From assembly GCA_002339725.1 (NCBI GenBank), contig DDKN01000034.1:1-27926 (forward strand): 27,926 nt of DNA, given 5' to 3'. Positions 1 to 7,771 of this stretch are shown here, in pieces (the stretch's first letter is position 1; every line of letters begins with the position of its first letter). The position numbers and the translations under genes were made by a program. The stretch comes from Thiobacillus sp. UBA2597 (GTDB lineage: Bacteria > Pseudomonadota > Gammaproteobacteria > Burkholderiales > Thiobacillaceae). The notes below the pieces were generated by a model. That model saw only the letters and a program-made list of their open reading frames with translations, was not told the origin of the DNA and did not search any database.

Positions 1-1503
<1,503 letters not shown>

Positions 1504-1509
1504 GTGTCT

Positions 1510-1533
1510 CCCGCCGCTCAGTAATGCGGCGGG
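1510..1533. terminator. Hairpin between convergent ettA and slyX
   Basis: A perfect 8-bp stem, CCCGCCGC (1510-1517) with GCGGCGGG (1526-1533), encloses an 8-nt loop that contains the slyX stop codon. It lies just after the ettA stop, where a bidirectional terminator would sit. There is no T-run on either side, so termination is inferred from position and stem strength only. Confidence 0.45.
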
Positions 1534-1724
1534 ATCTCGTCGCGCAGGCTGCCGCCTTCAGGCGGGCTCATGTCCTGAAGCTGCTGCTGCAGGTTCAAAA
1601 TTTGCCGCTGCAGGCTCTCGATCTGTTCCTGCTGGCGGAACACCGTGCGGTTGATCTCCTCCAGCAGATCCTCGGCGTAGCTCAGCTTGATTTCCAATTC
1701 GGTCAGGCGCGATTCCGTCGTCAT
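1518..1724 (-). CDS. slyX: SlyX family protein
   Basis: Small (68 aa) cytosolic coiled-coil protein of the SlyX family, whose function is not established. Nearly the whole chain is a heptad-like helix (about residues 5-50: ELEIKLSYAEDLLEEINRTV, then Q-rich IESLQRQILNLQQQLQ). The chain ends in the family's hallmark PPHY. The ATG start is preceded by a good Shine-Dalgarno, AAGGA, 7 nt upstream. It lies downstream of the DUF2288 gene on the same strand with a 36-nt gap and probably shares its transcript. It converges on ettA, with only 14 nt between the stops. Confidence 0.93.
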   Translation of the reverse strand: MTTESRLTELEIKLSYAEDLLEEINRTVFRQQEQIESLQRQILNLQQQLQDMSPPEGGSLRDEIPPHY

Positions 1725-1753
1725 GGCTGATCCTTGCTCCCTGCCGGCCGACA

Positions 1754-1770
1754 GCCGGCCTCAGGCCGGC
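1754..1770 (-). other. Hairpin over the DUF2288 stop codon, upstream of slyX
   Basis: GCCGGCC (1754-1760) and GGCCGGC (1764-1770) form a perfect 7-bp stem with a 3-nt loop that is exactly the DUF2288 stop codon on the minus strand. There is no T-run. It could be a weak terminator, an mRNA stabiliser or chance in GC-rich sequence. Confidence 0.35.
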
Positions 1771-2078
1771 TCCGGCGCGGTGATCTCCTGCACCAGCACC
1801 CAGGGGGCGACCACCACGGCCCAAAACGTCGACTGGCGGCCCTGCCAGGTCACGGCATCCTCGGTCGAGGCCCGGCCGACTTGGCCCGCCTGAAGCCAGG
1901 CCGCGATCGCGGCGGTGTCATCCCGGGCGAAACGCACGGCCACCGCCACCAGGTCCATGCCGGGTGCGACCTTCACCACCGCGCCCCGGGCGAAATGGCG
2001 TTCCAGTTCCCGCCAGTGCAGCCGACCGGTCTCACTGTTCAGCTTGGCGTGCAAAAGTTGTCCGGGACTGAGGTTCAT
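1761..2078 (-). CDS. DUF2288 domain-containing protein
   Basis: Protein of 105 aa and unknown function. It is recognised as DUF2288 from the run AKLNSETGRLHWRELERHFA near the N-terminus, then ARGAVVKVAPGMDLVAVAV (about residues 30-48), and the C-terminal FWAVVVAPWVLVQE. It has no signal peptide or membrane segment, so it is predicted cytosolic. The ATG is preceded by a short AGG Shine-Dalgarno. It is the first gene of a likely two-gene unit with slyX. The family assignment is firm; no function can be proposed from the sequence. Confidence 0.9.
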   Translation of the reverse strand: MNLSPGQLLHAKLNSETGRLHWRELERHFARGAVVKVAPGMDLVAVAVRFARDDTAAIAAWLQAGQVGRASTEDAVTWQGRQSTFWAVVVAPWVLVQEITAPEPA

Positions 2079-2226
2079 GGCCTGCGCAACAAAACGAAAA
2101 GCCGCATTTTACCCGCGTCGGCAGTCACGCCACATGGCTGTGAAGACGTGCCGCCAGCGTGGACGAAACCCGGCCGCTGCCGGCGAATCCGATTAAGATA
2201 GGCCCATCTCGACTCTGCCTTCAGCC

Positions 2227-3117
2227 ATGCCACTACCCTTGGAACGCGAAGCCATCCAGAATCTGACCGAAGAGTTGGAGGTGATCATCGCGGCCCATTT
2301 GGCCTGGTTCAAGCAATTGAACCGCGCCCTGGTCTGCGCCTGCGAGCCGCCTGCCGCCGACCTGGCAGCGGACGCCTACCTGCGTTCCCCCTTCGGTCAG
2401 TGGTATTACACCCATGAAGCCCATCCCTTGGCGGAATATCCGGCCTTCCAGGAACTGGCCGAGGTGCAGCAGGCCATGCACAATGCCGCCCGGCTGGCCC
2501 TGCTCGACATCATTCAGGGCGCGCGGCCCTTCCCCGACACCTACGACAACTTCATCGACCTCAGCCTGCGCCTCAACACCAAGCTGCGCAAGCTGCAGCT
2601 CGACATCATCGGTGAACTGCTGACCACCGACCCGTTGACCGGCTGCGCCACCCGGCGCGGCATGCTGGCCAGGCTGCGCGAGGAACAGGAACGCGCCGTC
2701 CGCATCCAGCGCCCCTGTTGCATCTGCCTGATGGACTTCGACCGCTTCAAGCGGATCAACGACGAACTCGGTCATCCGGCCGGCGATGCCGTGCTGCGCC
2801 AGGGCATGAAGTTCACCCTCGGCCTGCTGCGCAAATACGATTCGATCTACCGCTATGGCGGCGAGGAATTCCTCATCTGCCTGCCGGGCACGCCGCTCAA
2901 GGATGCCGCCATCGTGCTCGAGCGCATCCGCAACGGTCTGGCCCATCTGCCGATCGACCTGCCCTCGGGCGAAACCCTGCGCGTCTCCGCCTCCTTCGGC
3001 TTGGCCGAGATGCACCCGCGACGCCCGGTGGAAGAGGCTATCGCCAACGCCGACATGGCCCTGATCCGGGCCAAGGAAAACGGCCGCAACCGCATCGAGA
3101 TCTGGCAGCCGGAATGA
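2227..3117 (+). CDS. DgcZ-like diguanylate cyclase with degenerate zinc-binding (CZB) domain
   Basis: Predicted to make cyclic di-GMP from two GTP. The N-terminal 125 residues resemble the CZB regulatory domain of E. coli DgcZ: AHLAWF (H24), SPFGQW (54-59) and QQAMHN (H85). The C-terminal GGDEF domain starts at DPLTG (135-139), has DFDRFKRINDELGH, and carries an intact active-site GGEEF at 211-215. An RxxD product-inhibition site (R202-K-Y-D205) sits exactly five residues before it, so feedback inhibition is predicted. Of the four zinc ligands known in DgcZ (His, Cys, His, His), only the first and last His are kept; Ser54 and Gln81 occupy the others. No membrane segment is present. The ATG lacks a strong ribosome site. 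The gene is transcribed away from the DUF2288/slyX pair. Confidence 0.93.
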   Translation: MPLPLEREAIQNLTEELEVIIAAHLAWFKQLNRALVCACEPPAADLAADAYLRSPFGQWYYTHEAHPLAEYPAFQELAEVQQAMHNAARLALLDIIQGARPFPDTYDNFIDLSLRLNTKLRKLQLDIIGELLTTDPLTGCATRRGMLARLREEQERAVRIQRPCCICLMDFDRFKRINDELGHPAGDAVLRQGMKFTLGLLRKYDSIYRYGGEEFLICLPGTPLKDAAIVLERIRNGLAHLPIDLPSGETLRVSASFGLAEMHPRRPVEEAIANADMALIRAKENGRNRIEIWQPE

Positions 3118-3188
3118 AACCCTGAGGCGTGAGACACGCGCAGCGATGCGGTAAAGTACGCACACTGCGCATTCAACGCCCGGGACTC

Positions 3189-4214
3189 ATGGATTTCTAC
3201 CCCCTGCTTCGCCCGCTCCTGTTCGGTTTTGACGCCGAAACGGCCCACAACCTCACACTGGGCGCACTGAAAATCGCCCGTGCCAGCGGCTTGCTTGGCT
3301 TGATCGCCCAACCGGTGCCGGCCGGGCCGCGCCGGGTCATGGGCCTGGACTTTCCGAATCCGGTCGGCCTGGCCGCCGGGCTGGACAAGAACGGCGAATG
3401 CATCGACGCCTGGGCCGCCCTGGGCTTCGGCTTCATCGAGATCGGCACCGTCACCCCGCGCCCACAGCCCGGCAACCCCAAGCCGCGTTTGTTCCGCCTA
3501 CCCCGTGCCCAGGCCATCATCAACCGCATGGGCTTCAACAATGCCGGGATCGATGTTTTGTTGGACAACGTCCGCCGCGCCAACTACCGGGGTATTCTGG
3601 GTATCAACATCGGCAAGAACTTCGATACCCCGATGGAAAACGCCGTCGACGACTATCTCATCGGCCTGCGCAAGGCCTACCCGGCAGCGAGCTACGTCAC
3701 GGTCAACATCTCCTCGCCCAACACCAGGAATCTGCGCAACCTGCAACAGGGTGATGAACTGCATCGCCTGCTCGGCGCCCTCAAGGCGGAACAGGCCCAT
3801 CTGGCGGACCAACACGGCAAATACACACCGATCGCCGTGAAGATCGCACCGGATCTGGAGCCTGAACAAATCCGGGAAATGGCCGCCCTGTTCCGCCGCC
3901 ACCAGATCGATGCCATCATCGCCACCAATACCACCCTGTCACGCCAGGGCGTCGAAGGACTGCCCCATGCCGACGAGGCCGGCGGCCTGTCCGGCCTGCC
4001 CGTGCGCGAGCGATCGACGGCCGTGTTGGCGGCCCTGCAGCGTGAACTGGCAGGCGAGATCCCCCTGATCGGGGTCGGTGGCATCCTGAGCGGTGATGAT
4101 GCCTTGGCGAAAGTGACTGCCGGCGCCAGCCTGGTTCAACTCTATAGCGGCCTGATTTACCGCGGCCCGGCCCTGATCGCCGAGTGCGCCCGGGCGCTCA
4201 GCCAGGCGCAATGA
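3189..4214 (+). CDS. pyrD: Dihydroorotate dehydrogenase (quinone), class 2
   Basis: Fourth step of de novo pyrimidine synthesis: oxidises dihydroorotate to orotate with FMN and passes electrons to membrane quinone. The 341-aa length fits class 2 (E. coli 336). The N-terminal MDFYPLLRPLLFGFDAETAH is the amphipathic membrane-associating helix typical of class 2. The core shows GLAAGLDKNGE, INRMGFNNAG, GINIGKN, the catalytic serine region NISSPNTRNLRNLQ, VKIAPDL, IATNTT and the FMN phosphate-binding GVGGI plus a C-terminal LVQLYSGLIYRGP. I chose the ATG at 3189 because the family motif begins there; an in-frame extension to 3129 is unlike the family. The ribosome site is weak. It is probably monocistronic or co-transcribed with the upstream cyclase (71-nt gap). 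Confidence 0.96.
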   Translation: MDFYPLLRPLLFGFDAETAHNLTLGALKIARASGLLGLIAQPVPAGPRRVMGLDFPNPVGLAAGLDKNGECIDAWAALGFGFIEIGTVTPRPQPGNPKPRLFRLPRAQAIINRMGFNNAGIDVLLDNVRRANYRGILGINIGKNFDTPMENAVDDYLIGLRKAYPAASYVTVNISSPNTRNLRNLQQGDELHRLLGALKAEQAHLADQHGKYTPIAVKIAPDLEPEQIREMAALFRRHQIDAIIATNTTLSRQGVEGLPHADEAGGLSGLPVRERSTAVLAALQRELAGEIPLIGVGGILSGDDALAKVTAGASLVQLYSGLIYRGPALIAECARALSQAQ

Positions 4215-4235
4215 GGCGGCCCAACGCGGGCGACC

Positions 4236-4263
4236 AAACAAAAAGCCCGCCACCAGGGCGGGC
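4236..4263 (-). terminator. Rho-independent terminator of the sigma/anti-sigma unit
   Basis: A 7-bp stem, GCCCGCC (4245-4251) with GGCGGGC (4257-4263), has a 5-nt loop. On the minus strand it is followed by TTTTTGTTTGG. The U-tract is only on the minus side, so it mainly ends the anti-sigma transcript. It may also serve pyrD, which converges from the left. Confidence 0.85.
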
Positions 4264-4283
4264 CATTTCTCAAAGCAGGCAGG

Positions 4284-4994
4284 TCAAACTTTGATATAGG
4301 TCCAACCGGATTTCAGGCTGTTCACCACTTCGTCGAACACCGCGGGTACCACCCGCACCTCGGGCAGCAGGCGGGCATCCTGTTTGTACTCTTTCAAGCG
4401 CCGAATGGTCTGGCCGCAGGCGATGAAGGTCAGATTCGGATAACGCGCCTGCATGTCGTGGATCCGCCCGGCGTAAGGCGAGGTGCTGGTACGGAACAGG
4501 TCCACGCCATGACTGTTGGCCGCCAGATGCAGCTGGATGGTGCGCCCTTCACGCTGGGCCTGGCGCAACAAGCGCTCGGTGCGGTCCAGGGCACGTTCGA
4601 AACGCTCCGGCGAGGCCGTGTCCAAATGCAACACCACCCGATCGGCATCGGCGATCACATCCTTCAGGGAGGCGACCCTGAGGTCGGGGTCTTCAACCAG
4701 CATGAGCCCCCGGCTCAGCCAGCCGGCAGCGACCCCCAGCAGGATCAGACAGCAGGCGGCAAGGCCGTAACGCAAGGCGGTCCTGGGGCGCCCGGCGCCC
4801 CGCTCACCCATCGGGCGATCCGGACTACGGTAGCCGGACCGAACCATCTCCTTGAGGAGATTGAGTTCACACACCTGTTTTTTCAGGAGCGGATCGGCGC
4901 TGATCCGCTCGATCGCCTCGGTGCGTTCGAGCGGCGACAGCTCGTCATCGACGAAGGCATTGAGGTATTCCTCCGAGAGTGGCGGCTTGTTCAT
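4284..4994 (-). CDS. Membrane anti-sigma factor with C-terminal periplasmic DsrE-like domain
   Basis: Predicted to hold the upstream-encoded ECF sigma inactive at the inner membrane. In the 236 aa, residues 1-55 form the short cytosolic anti-sigma region (EEYLNAFVDDELSPLER) with no zinc HxxxCxxC motif. A single membrane helix covers about 73-95. Residues 118-236 form a DsrE/DsrF-like alpha/beta domain (RVVLHLDTAS, IQLHLAANSHGVDLF, FIACGQTI with Cys193, LLPEVRVVPA, SGWTYIKV). This topology puts the DsrE domain in the periplasm. The ATG at 4994 overlaps the sigma stop as ATGA and has a GAGGAG Shine-Dalgarno; a longer in-frame start inside the sigma gene is rejected. The C-terminal domain aligns over its length with the divergent secreted protein at 5757-6194. 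The anti-sigma role is inferred from gene order, the N-terminal motif and topology. Confidence 0.85.
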   Translation of the reverse strand: MNKPPLSEEYLNAFVDDELSPLERTEAIERISADPLLKKQVCELNLLKEMVRSGYRSPDRPMGERGAGRPRTALRYGLAACCLILLGVAAGWLSRGLMLVEDPDLRVASLKDVIADADRVVLHLDTASPERFERALDRTERLLRQAQREGRTIQLHLAANSHGVDLFRTSTSPYAGRIHDMQARYPNLTFIACGQTIRRLKEYKQDARLLPEVRVVPAVFDEVVNSLKSGWTYIKV

Positions 4995-5551
4995 TTCACT
5001 CTCCTCAACTGGCCGCTGCCGTTCGCGGCCGACAGATCGAATTCGATCAGATCCTGCTTCAAGGCCTGGCGCGCCCGGCACAGGCGACTCATCACGGTGC
5101 CGATGGGGATGCCCAGAATGCCGCTCACCTCGGCATAGCTGAACTCCTCCAGATCAACCAGGGTCAGGACCTCACGCTGCCCGAGCGGCAGACGGGCCAC
5201 CGCGGCGCGCACCCGGTCCACGATCTGGCCCCGTTCGCCCGTCCGCTCCGGGCCGGGCGCCGGGTCGAACAGGGTTTCCTCGAGATTCTCGATGTCCTCT
5301 TGGGGCCGCAAACGACGCAGGTGATCACGCCAGCAATTGGTCAGGATGGCAAACAGCCACGGCTCCACCTGCTCGGCTTCCCGCAGCTGGTCGCACTTTT
5401 CCACTGCGCGCGCCAAGGTCTCCTGGACCAAATCCTCGGCCAGCGCGTGGTTATGGCACCAGGCATAAGCCACCCGCAACAGCTTGGAGCGCTGCTGCTT
5501 GAGGCGGGCGCAACATTCGCGCGAACCGGAGAAAAAGGAAAGTATGGCCAT
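4991..5551 (-). CDS. ECF-family RNA polymerase sigma factor
   Basis: Group IV (ECF) sigma of 186 aa. Region 2 (about 20-85) has LLRVAYAWCHNHALAEDLVQ, ETLARAVEK and VEPWLFAILTNCWRDHLRR. Region 4 (about 111-165) has VARLPLGQREVLTLVDLEEF and a helix-turn-helix YAEVSGILGIPIGTVMSRL. There is no region 1.1 or 3, and no C-terminal extension. The ATG at 5551 is chosen over a TTG two codons upstream because AAGGG lies about 8 nt before it. It is translationally coupled to the anti-sigma gene (ATGA overlap). An ECF-type promoter of the same form as that of the divergent gene lies about 50 nt upstream, so autoregulation is expected. Confidence 0.95.
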   Translation of the reverse strand: MAILSFFSGSRECCARLKQQRSKLLRVAYAWCHNHALAEDLVQETLARAVEKCDQLREAEQVEPWLFAILTNCWRDHLRRLRPQEDIENLEETLFDPAPGPERTGERGQIVDRVRAAVARLPLGQREVLTLVDLEEFSYAEVSGILGIPIGTVMSRLCRARQALKQDLIEFDLSAANGSGQLRRVK

Positions 5552-5598
5552 CGACAACCCTTATCTATGGCGATCGGGTCCGTGCCCGTTCTCACAGG

Positions 5599-5627
5599 AA
5601 GACGGGCCAAATGGTGAATTTATTCCA
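5599..5627 (-). promoter_or_regulatory. ECF-type promoter of the sigma/anti-sigma operon
   Basis: On the minus strand: TGGAATAAAT (5627-5618) as the -35 element, and CGTCTT (5604-5599) as the -10. Exactly 17 nt lie between GGAAT and CGTC. GGAA-type -35 and CGTC-type -10 elements are known features of many ECF promoters. The start point would be near 5592, giving a leader of about 40 nt. It is the mirror image of the plus-strand promoter at 5647-5675. Confidence 0.75.
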
Positions 5628-5656
5628 TTATCCCCGGAAATATTTTTGGAATAAAT
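5618..5656. repeat. Perfect 10-bp inverted repeat formed by two divergent -35 elements
   Basis: ATTTATTCCA (5618-5627) and TGGAATAAAT (5647-5656) are exact reverse complements separated by 19 nt of AT-rich sequence. Each arm is the -35 element of one of the two divergent ECF-type promoters. The symmetry is most simply explained by two copies of one promoter facing apart, but a dimeric regulator site cannot be excluded. Confidence 0.8.
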
Positions 5657-5675
5657 CCACACGCCGCCACGTCTA
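5647..5675 (+). promoter_or_regulatory. ECF-type promoter of the secreted DsrE-like gene
   Basis: TGGAATAAAT (5647-5656) is the -35 element and CGTCTA (5670-5675) the -10, again with 17 nt between GGAAT and CGTC. The start point would be near 5682, leaving a leader of about 75 nt before the ATG at 5757. The first ten bases, the spacer length and the first five bases of the -10 are identical to those of the opposite promoter. Confidence 0.78.
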
Positions 5676-5756
5676 AACCTACAGGTCGAGCTCGAAGATC
5701 CCTGACCCGACCCCCTTAACCCAAACACTTATATAGCTATCAAAGGAGACTGATCC

Positions 5757-6194
5757 ATGAAATTCGCTTCCCTCCTGGCTGCCGCAGCCGTCACCCTGTA
5801 CCTGGCCACCCCCGCCTTCGCCGGCGATGGCAACGCCGATGCTCCGGAAAAAGTGGTCTACCACGTCAACGACAGCGCCAACGCCAGCGCCGCTTTGCAG
5901 AACATCAACAACCACCTGGCGGCCAGTCCCAAGGCTGCGATCGTGGTGGTGACCCATGGCAAAGGCATCGATTTCCTGCTCGAAGGCGCGCAAGACGCCA
6001 ACGGCAACCCCTATGACATCCGGGTGCAAGCCCTCAAGGCCAAAGGGGTCGACTTCGCCGTCTGCAATAACACCCTGAAAGGCCGCAAGATCGATCCCAA
6101 AACCGTCCTGCCCGAAGCCACAATCGTGCCGTCTGGTGTCGCCGAAATCGGCAAGCTCCAGGCCCAGGCCGGCTACGTTTATCTGAAGCCTTAA
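5757..6194 (+). CDS. Secreted DsrE-like protein, predicted target of the adjacent ECF sigma
   Basis: Protein of 145 aa with a Sec signal peptide (MKFASLLAAAAVTLYLATPAFA, likely cut after AFA at about residue 22), so periplasmic. The mature part is a DsrE/DsrF-like domain: KVVYHVND, AALQNINNHLAA, IVVVTHGKGIDFLLEGA, VDFAVCNNTL (Cys103), VLPEATIVPSG and AGYVYLKP. The C-terminal half lines up with the anti-sigma C-terminus, including the single cysteine (FAVCNNTL versus FIACGQTI). DsrE-fold proteins often carry sulfur on a cysteine and form oligomers; sulfur binding here is inference. An excellent ribosome site (AAGGAG) precedes the ATG. It is divergent from the sigma gene behind a matching ECF-type promoter and followed by two terminators. 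Confidence 0.88.
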   Translation: MKFASLLAAAAVTLYLATPAFAGDGNADAPEKVVYHVNDSANASAALQNINNHLAASPKAAIVVVTHGKGIDFLLEGAQDANGNPYDIRVQALKAKGVDFAVCNNTLKGRKIDPKTVLPEATIVPSGVAEIGKLQAQAGYVYLKP

Positions 6195-6197
6195 GAT

Positions 6198-6222
6198 ACC
6201 CCCCCGCAACGGGGGTCTTTTT
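6198..6222 (+). terminator. First terminator after the secreted DsrE-like gene
   Basis: A C5/G5 stem (6201-6205 with 6211-6215), loop GCAAC, is followed by TCTTTTT. It begins a few bases past the stop codon. Intrinsic-terminator form is clear. Confidence 0.85.
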
Positions 6223-6223
6223 C

Positions 6224-6285
6224 GCATAGGCCTCAGTAGGCTTCTCCTCCAGGATGAGGCCTATGCTTTTTTCGCTTGTTTTTTT
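6224..6285 (+). terminator. Second, tandem terminator with 12-bp perfect stem
   Basis: GCATAGGCCTCA (6224-6235) and TGAGGCCTATGC (6255-6266) are exact reverse complements with a 19-nt loop. They are followed by TTTTTTCGCTTGTTTTTTT. Placed directly behind the first terminator, it should block read-through into ald. Confidence 0.85.
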
Positions 6286-6317
6286 CGCTCACCGCCTTAC
6301 CTGAACCCCAGCCGATT

Positions 6318-6364
6318 CCCTGATGCAGTCAGGGTTGGGAACTGCCCGCCCAGCCGGGTAATAT
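6318..6364 (+). promoter_or_regulatory. ald: Candidate sigma-70 promoter of ald with adjacent small palindrome
   Basis: TTGGGA (6335-6340) and TAATAT (6359-6364) are separated by 18 nt, about 30 nt before the ald ATG. A hairpin or operator-like repeat CCCTGA-TGCAG-TCAGGG (6318-6334) abuts the -35. A regulator site is possible but unproven. Confidence 0.5.
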
Positions 6365-6394
6365 GATGATGCTGTCATTTTAGCGACCCGCATC

Positions 6395-7507
6395 ATGCGC
6401 ATCGGCATTCCGAAAGAGACCAAGAACCACGAATACCGCGTTGCCGCCCCCCCCGCCAGCGTGGCCGAACTGGTGCGGGCCGGCCATCAGGTGTTGGTGC
6501 AGAGCATGGCCGGCCATGCCATCGGCTACGACGATGAGGCATACCGGACTGCCGGCGCCATGATCGTGACCGATCCTGCGGTGCTCTATCGGGACTGCGA
6601 TCTCATTTACAAGGTCAAGGAACCTCTGGCCGACGAGCTGCCCTTGTTGCGCCCAGGCCAGATCCTGTTCTGCTATCTGCACCTGGCGGCGGTGCCGGAA
6701 CTGGCCCATACGCTGCTCGAGCGCGGCGTGACCGCCATCGCCTTCGAAACCGTGACGGACGCCAGGGGGGCCACCCCGCTCCTGGCACCGATGTCGCAGA
6801 TCGCCGGTCGTCTGGCACTGCAGATGGGCATGCAGGCCCTGGAGATGAAAAACGGCGGTCGTGGCGTATTGCTTTCGGGCGTGCCCGGGGTCGCCCCCGG
6901 CCGGGTGGTCATCCTGGGTGGGGGCAATGTCGGCGGCAATGCCGCTCGCCTGGCCGTCGGCATCGGTGCCGATGTCACCCTGCTCGACCGCAACCCCGAC
7001 AAGCTCAAGGTCTATGACGACCTGTATCAGGGCCGGCTGAAGACCCGGTTTGCCACGCCCGCCAACATCGAGGAATGTCTGAGCCAGGCCGACCTGACGA
7101 TCGGCGCGGCCTACGTGCCGGGGCGCCATGCGCCGCGCCTGATCGACCGGCGACTGTTACGCCGTATGCCGCGCGGCAGCGCCCTGGTCGACGTCTCCAT
7201 CGACCAGGGGGGCACTGCCGAGACCTCCCGGCCGACCAGTCATTCCGAGCCCTTCTTCCTCGAGGAAGGCGTGGTGCACTATTGCGTGCCCAACATGCCC
7301 GGTGCCGTGGCGCGCACCAGCACCCTGGCCTTGGCCGAGGCGACCCTGCCTTATCTCATGAAGCTCGCCGGACTGGGTCCACGCCGCGCCTTCGAGCAGG
7401 ATGCCGGCTTTGCCGCCGGCCTCAATCTGGCGCAGGGCCGGCTGGCCCACCCCGGCCTGGCGGAAGACCTGGGCCTGGTGCCAGCCGATTGGCGCGAACT
7501 GGTTTGA
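6395..7507 (+). CDS. ald: Alanine dehydrogenase
   Basis: Reversible NAD-dependent deamination of L-alanine to pyruvate and ammonium; cytosolic, usually hexameric. Length 370 aa is standard. The N-terminal MRIGIPKETKNHEYRV carries Arg15, LIYKVKEPL carries Lys75 and FCYLHLAA carries His96; these fall at the canonical substrate and catalytic positions of the family. The NAD-binding fold has VILGGGNVGGNAARLAVGIG and an acidic residue at the strand end (LLDRNPDKL). SIDQGG and VPNMPGAVARTST complete the active site. The usual LTP in the N-terminal region is replaced by APP (RVAAPPASV), a minor change. It stands alone behind a double terminator and a candidate sigma-70 promoter and converges with the small gene at 7514-7624. 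Confidence 0.96.
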   Translation: MRIGIPKETKNHEYRVAAPPASVAELVRAGHQVLVQSMAGHAIGYDDEAYRTAGAMIVTDPAVLYRDCDLIYKVKEPLADELPLLRPGQILFCYLHLAAVPELAHTLLERGVTAIAFETVTDARGATPLLAPMSQIAGRLALQMGMQALEMKNGGRGVLLSGVPGVAPGRVVILGGGNVGGNAARLAVGIGADVTLLDRNPDKLKVYDDLYQGRLKTRFATPANIEECLSQADLTIGAAYVPGRHAPRLIDRRLLRRMPRGSALVDVSIDQGGTAETSRPTSHSEPFFLEEGVVHYCVPNMPGAVARTSTLALAEATLPYLMKLAGLGPRRAFEQDAGFAAGLNLAQGRLAHPGLAEDLGLVPADWRELV

Positions 7508-7513
7508 CCCGGA

Positions 7514-7624
7514 CTAGACCAGGGTAAACAGGTAGAGCACACCGAAGTGGGACACGAGGAACAGTGCGAACACCACACCAACCGCCGCGTTCTCGCTTTT
7601 TTCGAAAATTTTCTGCAGGCTCAT
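7514..7624 (-). CDS. 36-residue predicted membrane protein, unknown function
   Basis: Small protein with a charged N-terminal segment (MSLQKIFEKSENAA) and one hydrophobic helix filling the rest (VGVVFALFLVSHFGVLYLFTLV). I do not recognise a family. Support for it being real: an ATG with GGGAG about 7 nt upstream, and a class II FNR-type promoter at the right distance (box 7698-7711, -10 at 7670-7675, predicted start near 7663). The open frame continues upstream to 7996, but that part is antisense to the CDGSH gene and lacks signals. Its size and shape resemble small accessory subunits of terminal oxidases or other respiratory complexes, which is only an analogy. Confidence 0.6.
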   Translation of the reverse strand: MSLQKIFEKSENAAVGVVFALFLVSHFGVLYLFTLV

Positions 7625-7669
7625 GACTTGCTCCCAAGTGGTTGAAGGAAGTGAACTGAAACGCGCATC

Positions 7670-7711
7670 AGCATATCCGGCCGGCCGCCGCCCGGCCTTG
7701 ATCGGGGTCAA
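7670..7711 (-). promoter_or_regulatory. FNR/ANR-type class II promoter
   Basis: TTGATCGGGGTCAA (7698-7711) matches the FNR consensus TTGAT-N4-ATCAA at nine of ten positions. On the minus strand TATGCT (7675-7670) is a good -10 element. Twenty-two nt separate box and -10, exactly the class II arrangement in which the box is centred at -41.5 from a start near 7663. The same box lies 60 nt before the CDGSH ATG on the plus strand, but no good -10 is seen there. Confidence 0.65.
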
Positions 7712-7771
7712 AACAATCACGTCCCGTCCAACAGGCGGCACATCCTGTTTATTGTGAAGAGAGGAAACAAC

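Noticed and set aside
4995..5081. 29-residue N-terminal extension of the anti-sigma factor
   Set aside because: It lies within the sigma gene; the ATGA overlap with a strong ribosome site at 4994 gives a better start and the expected N-terminal motif.
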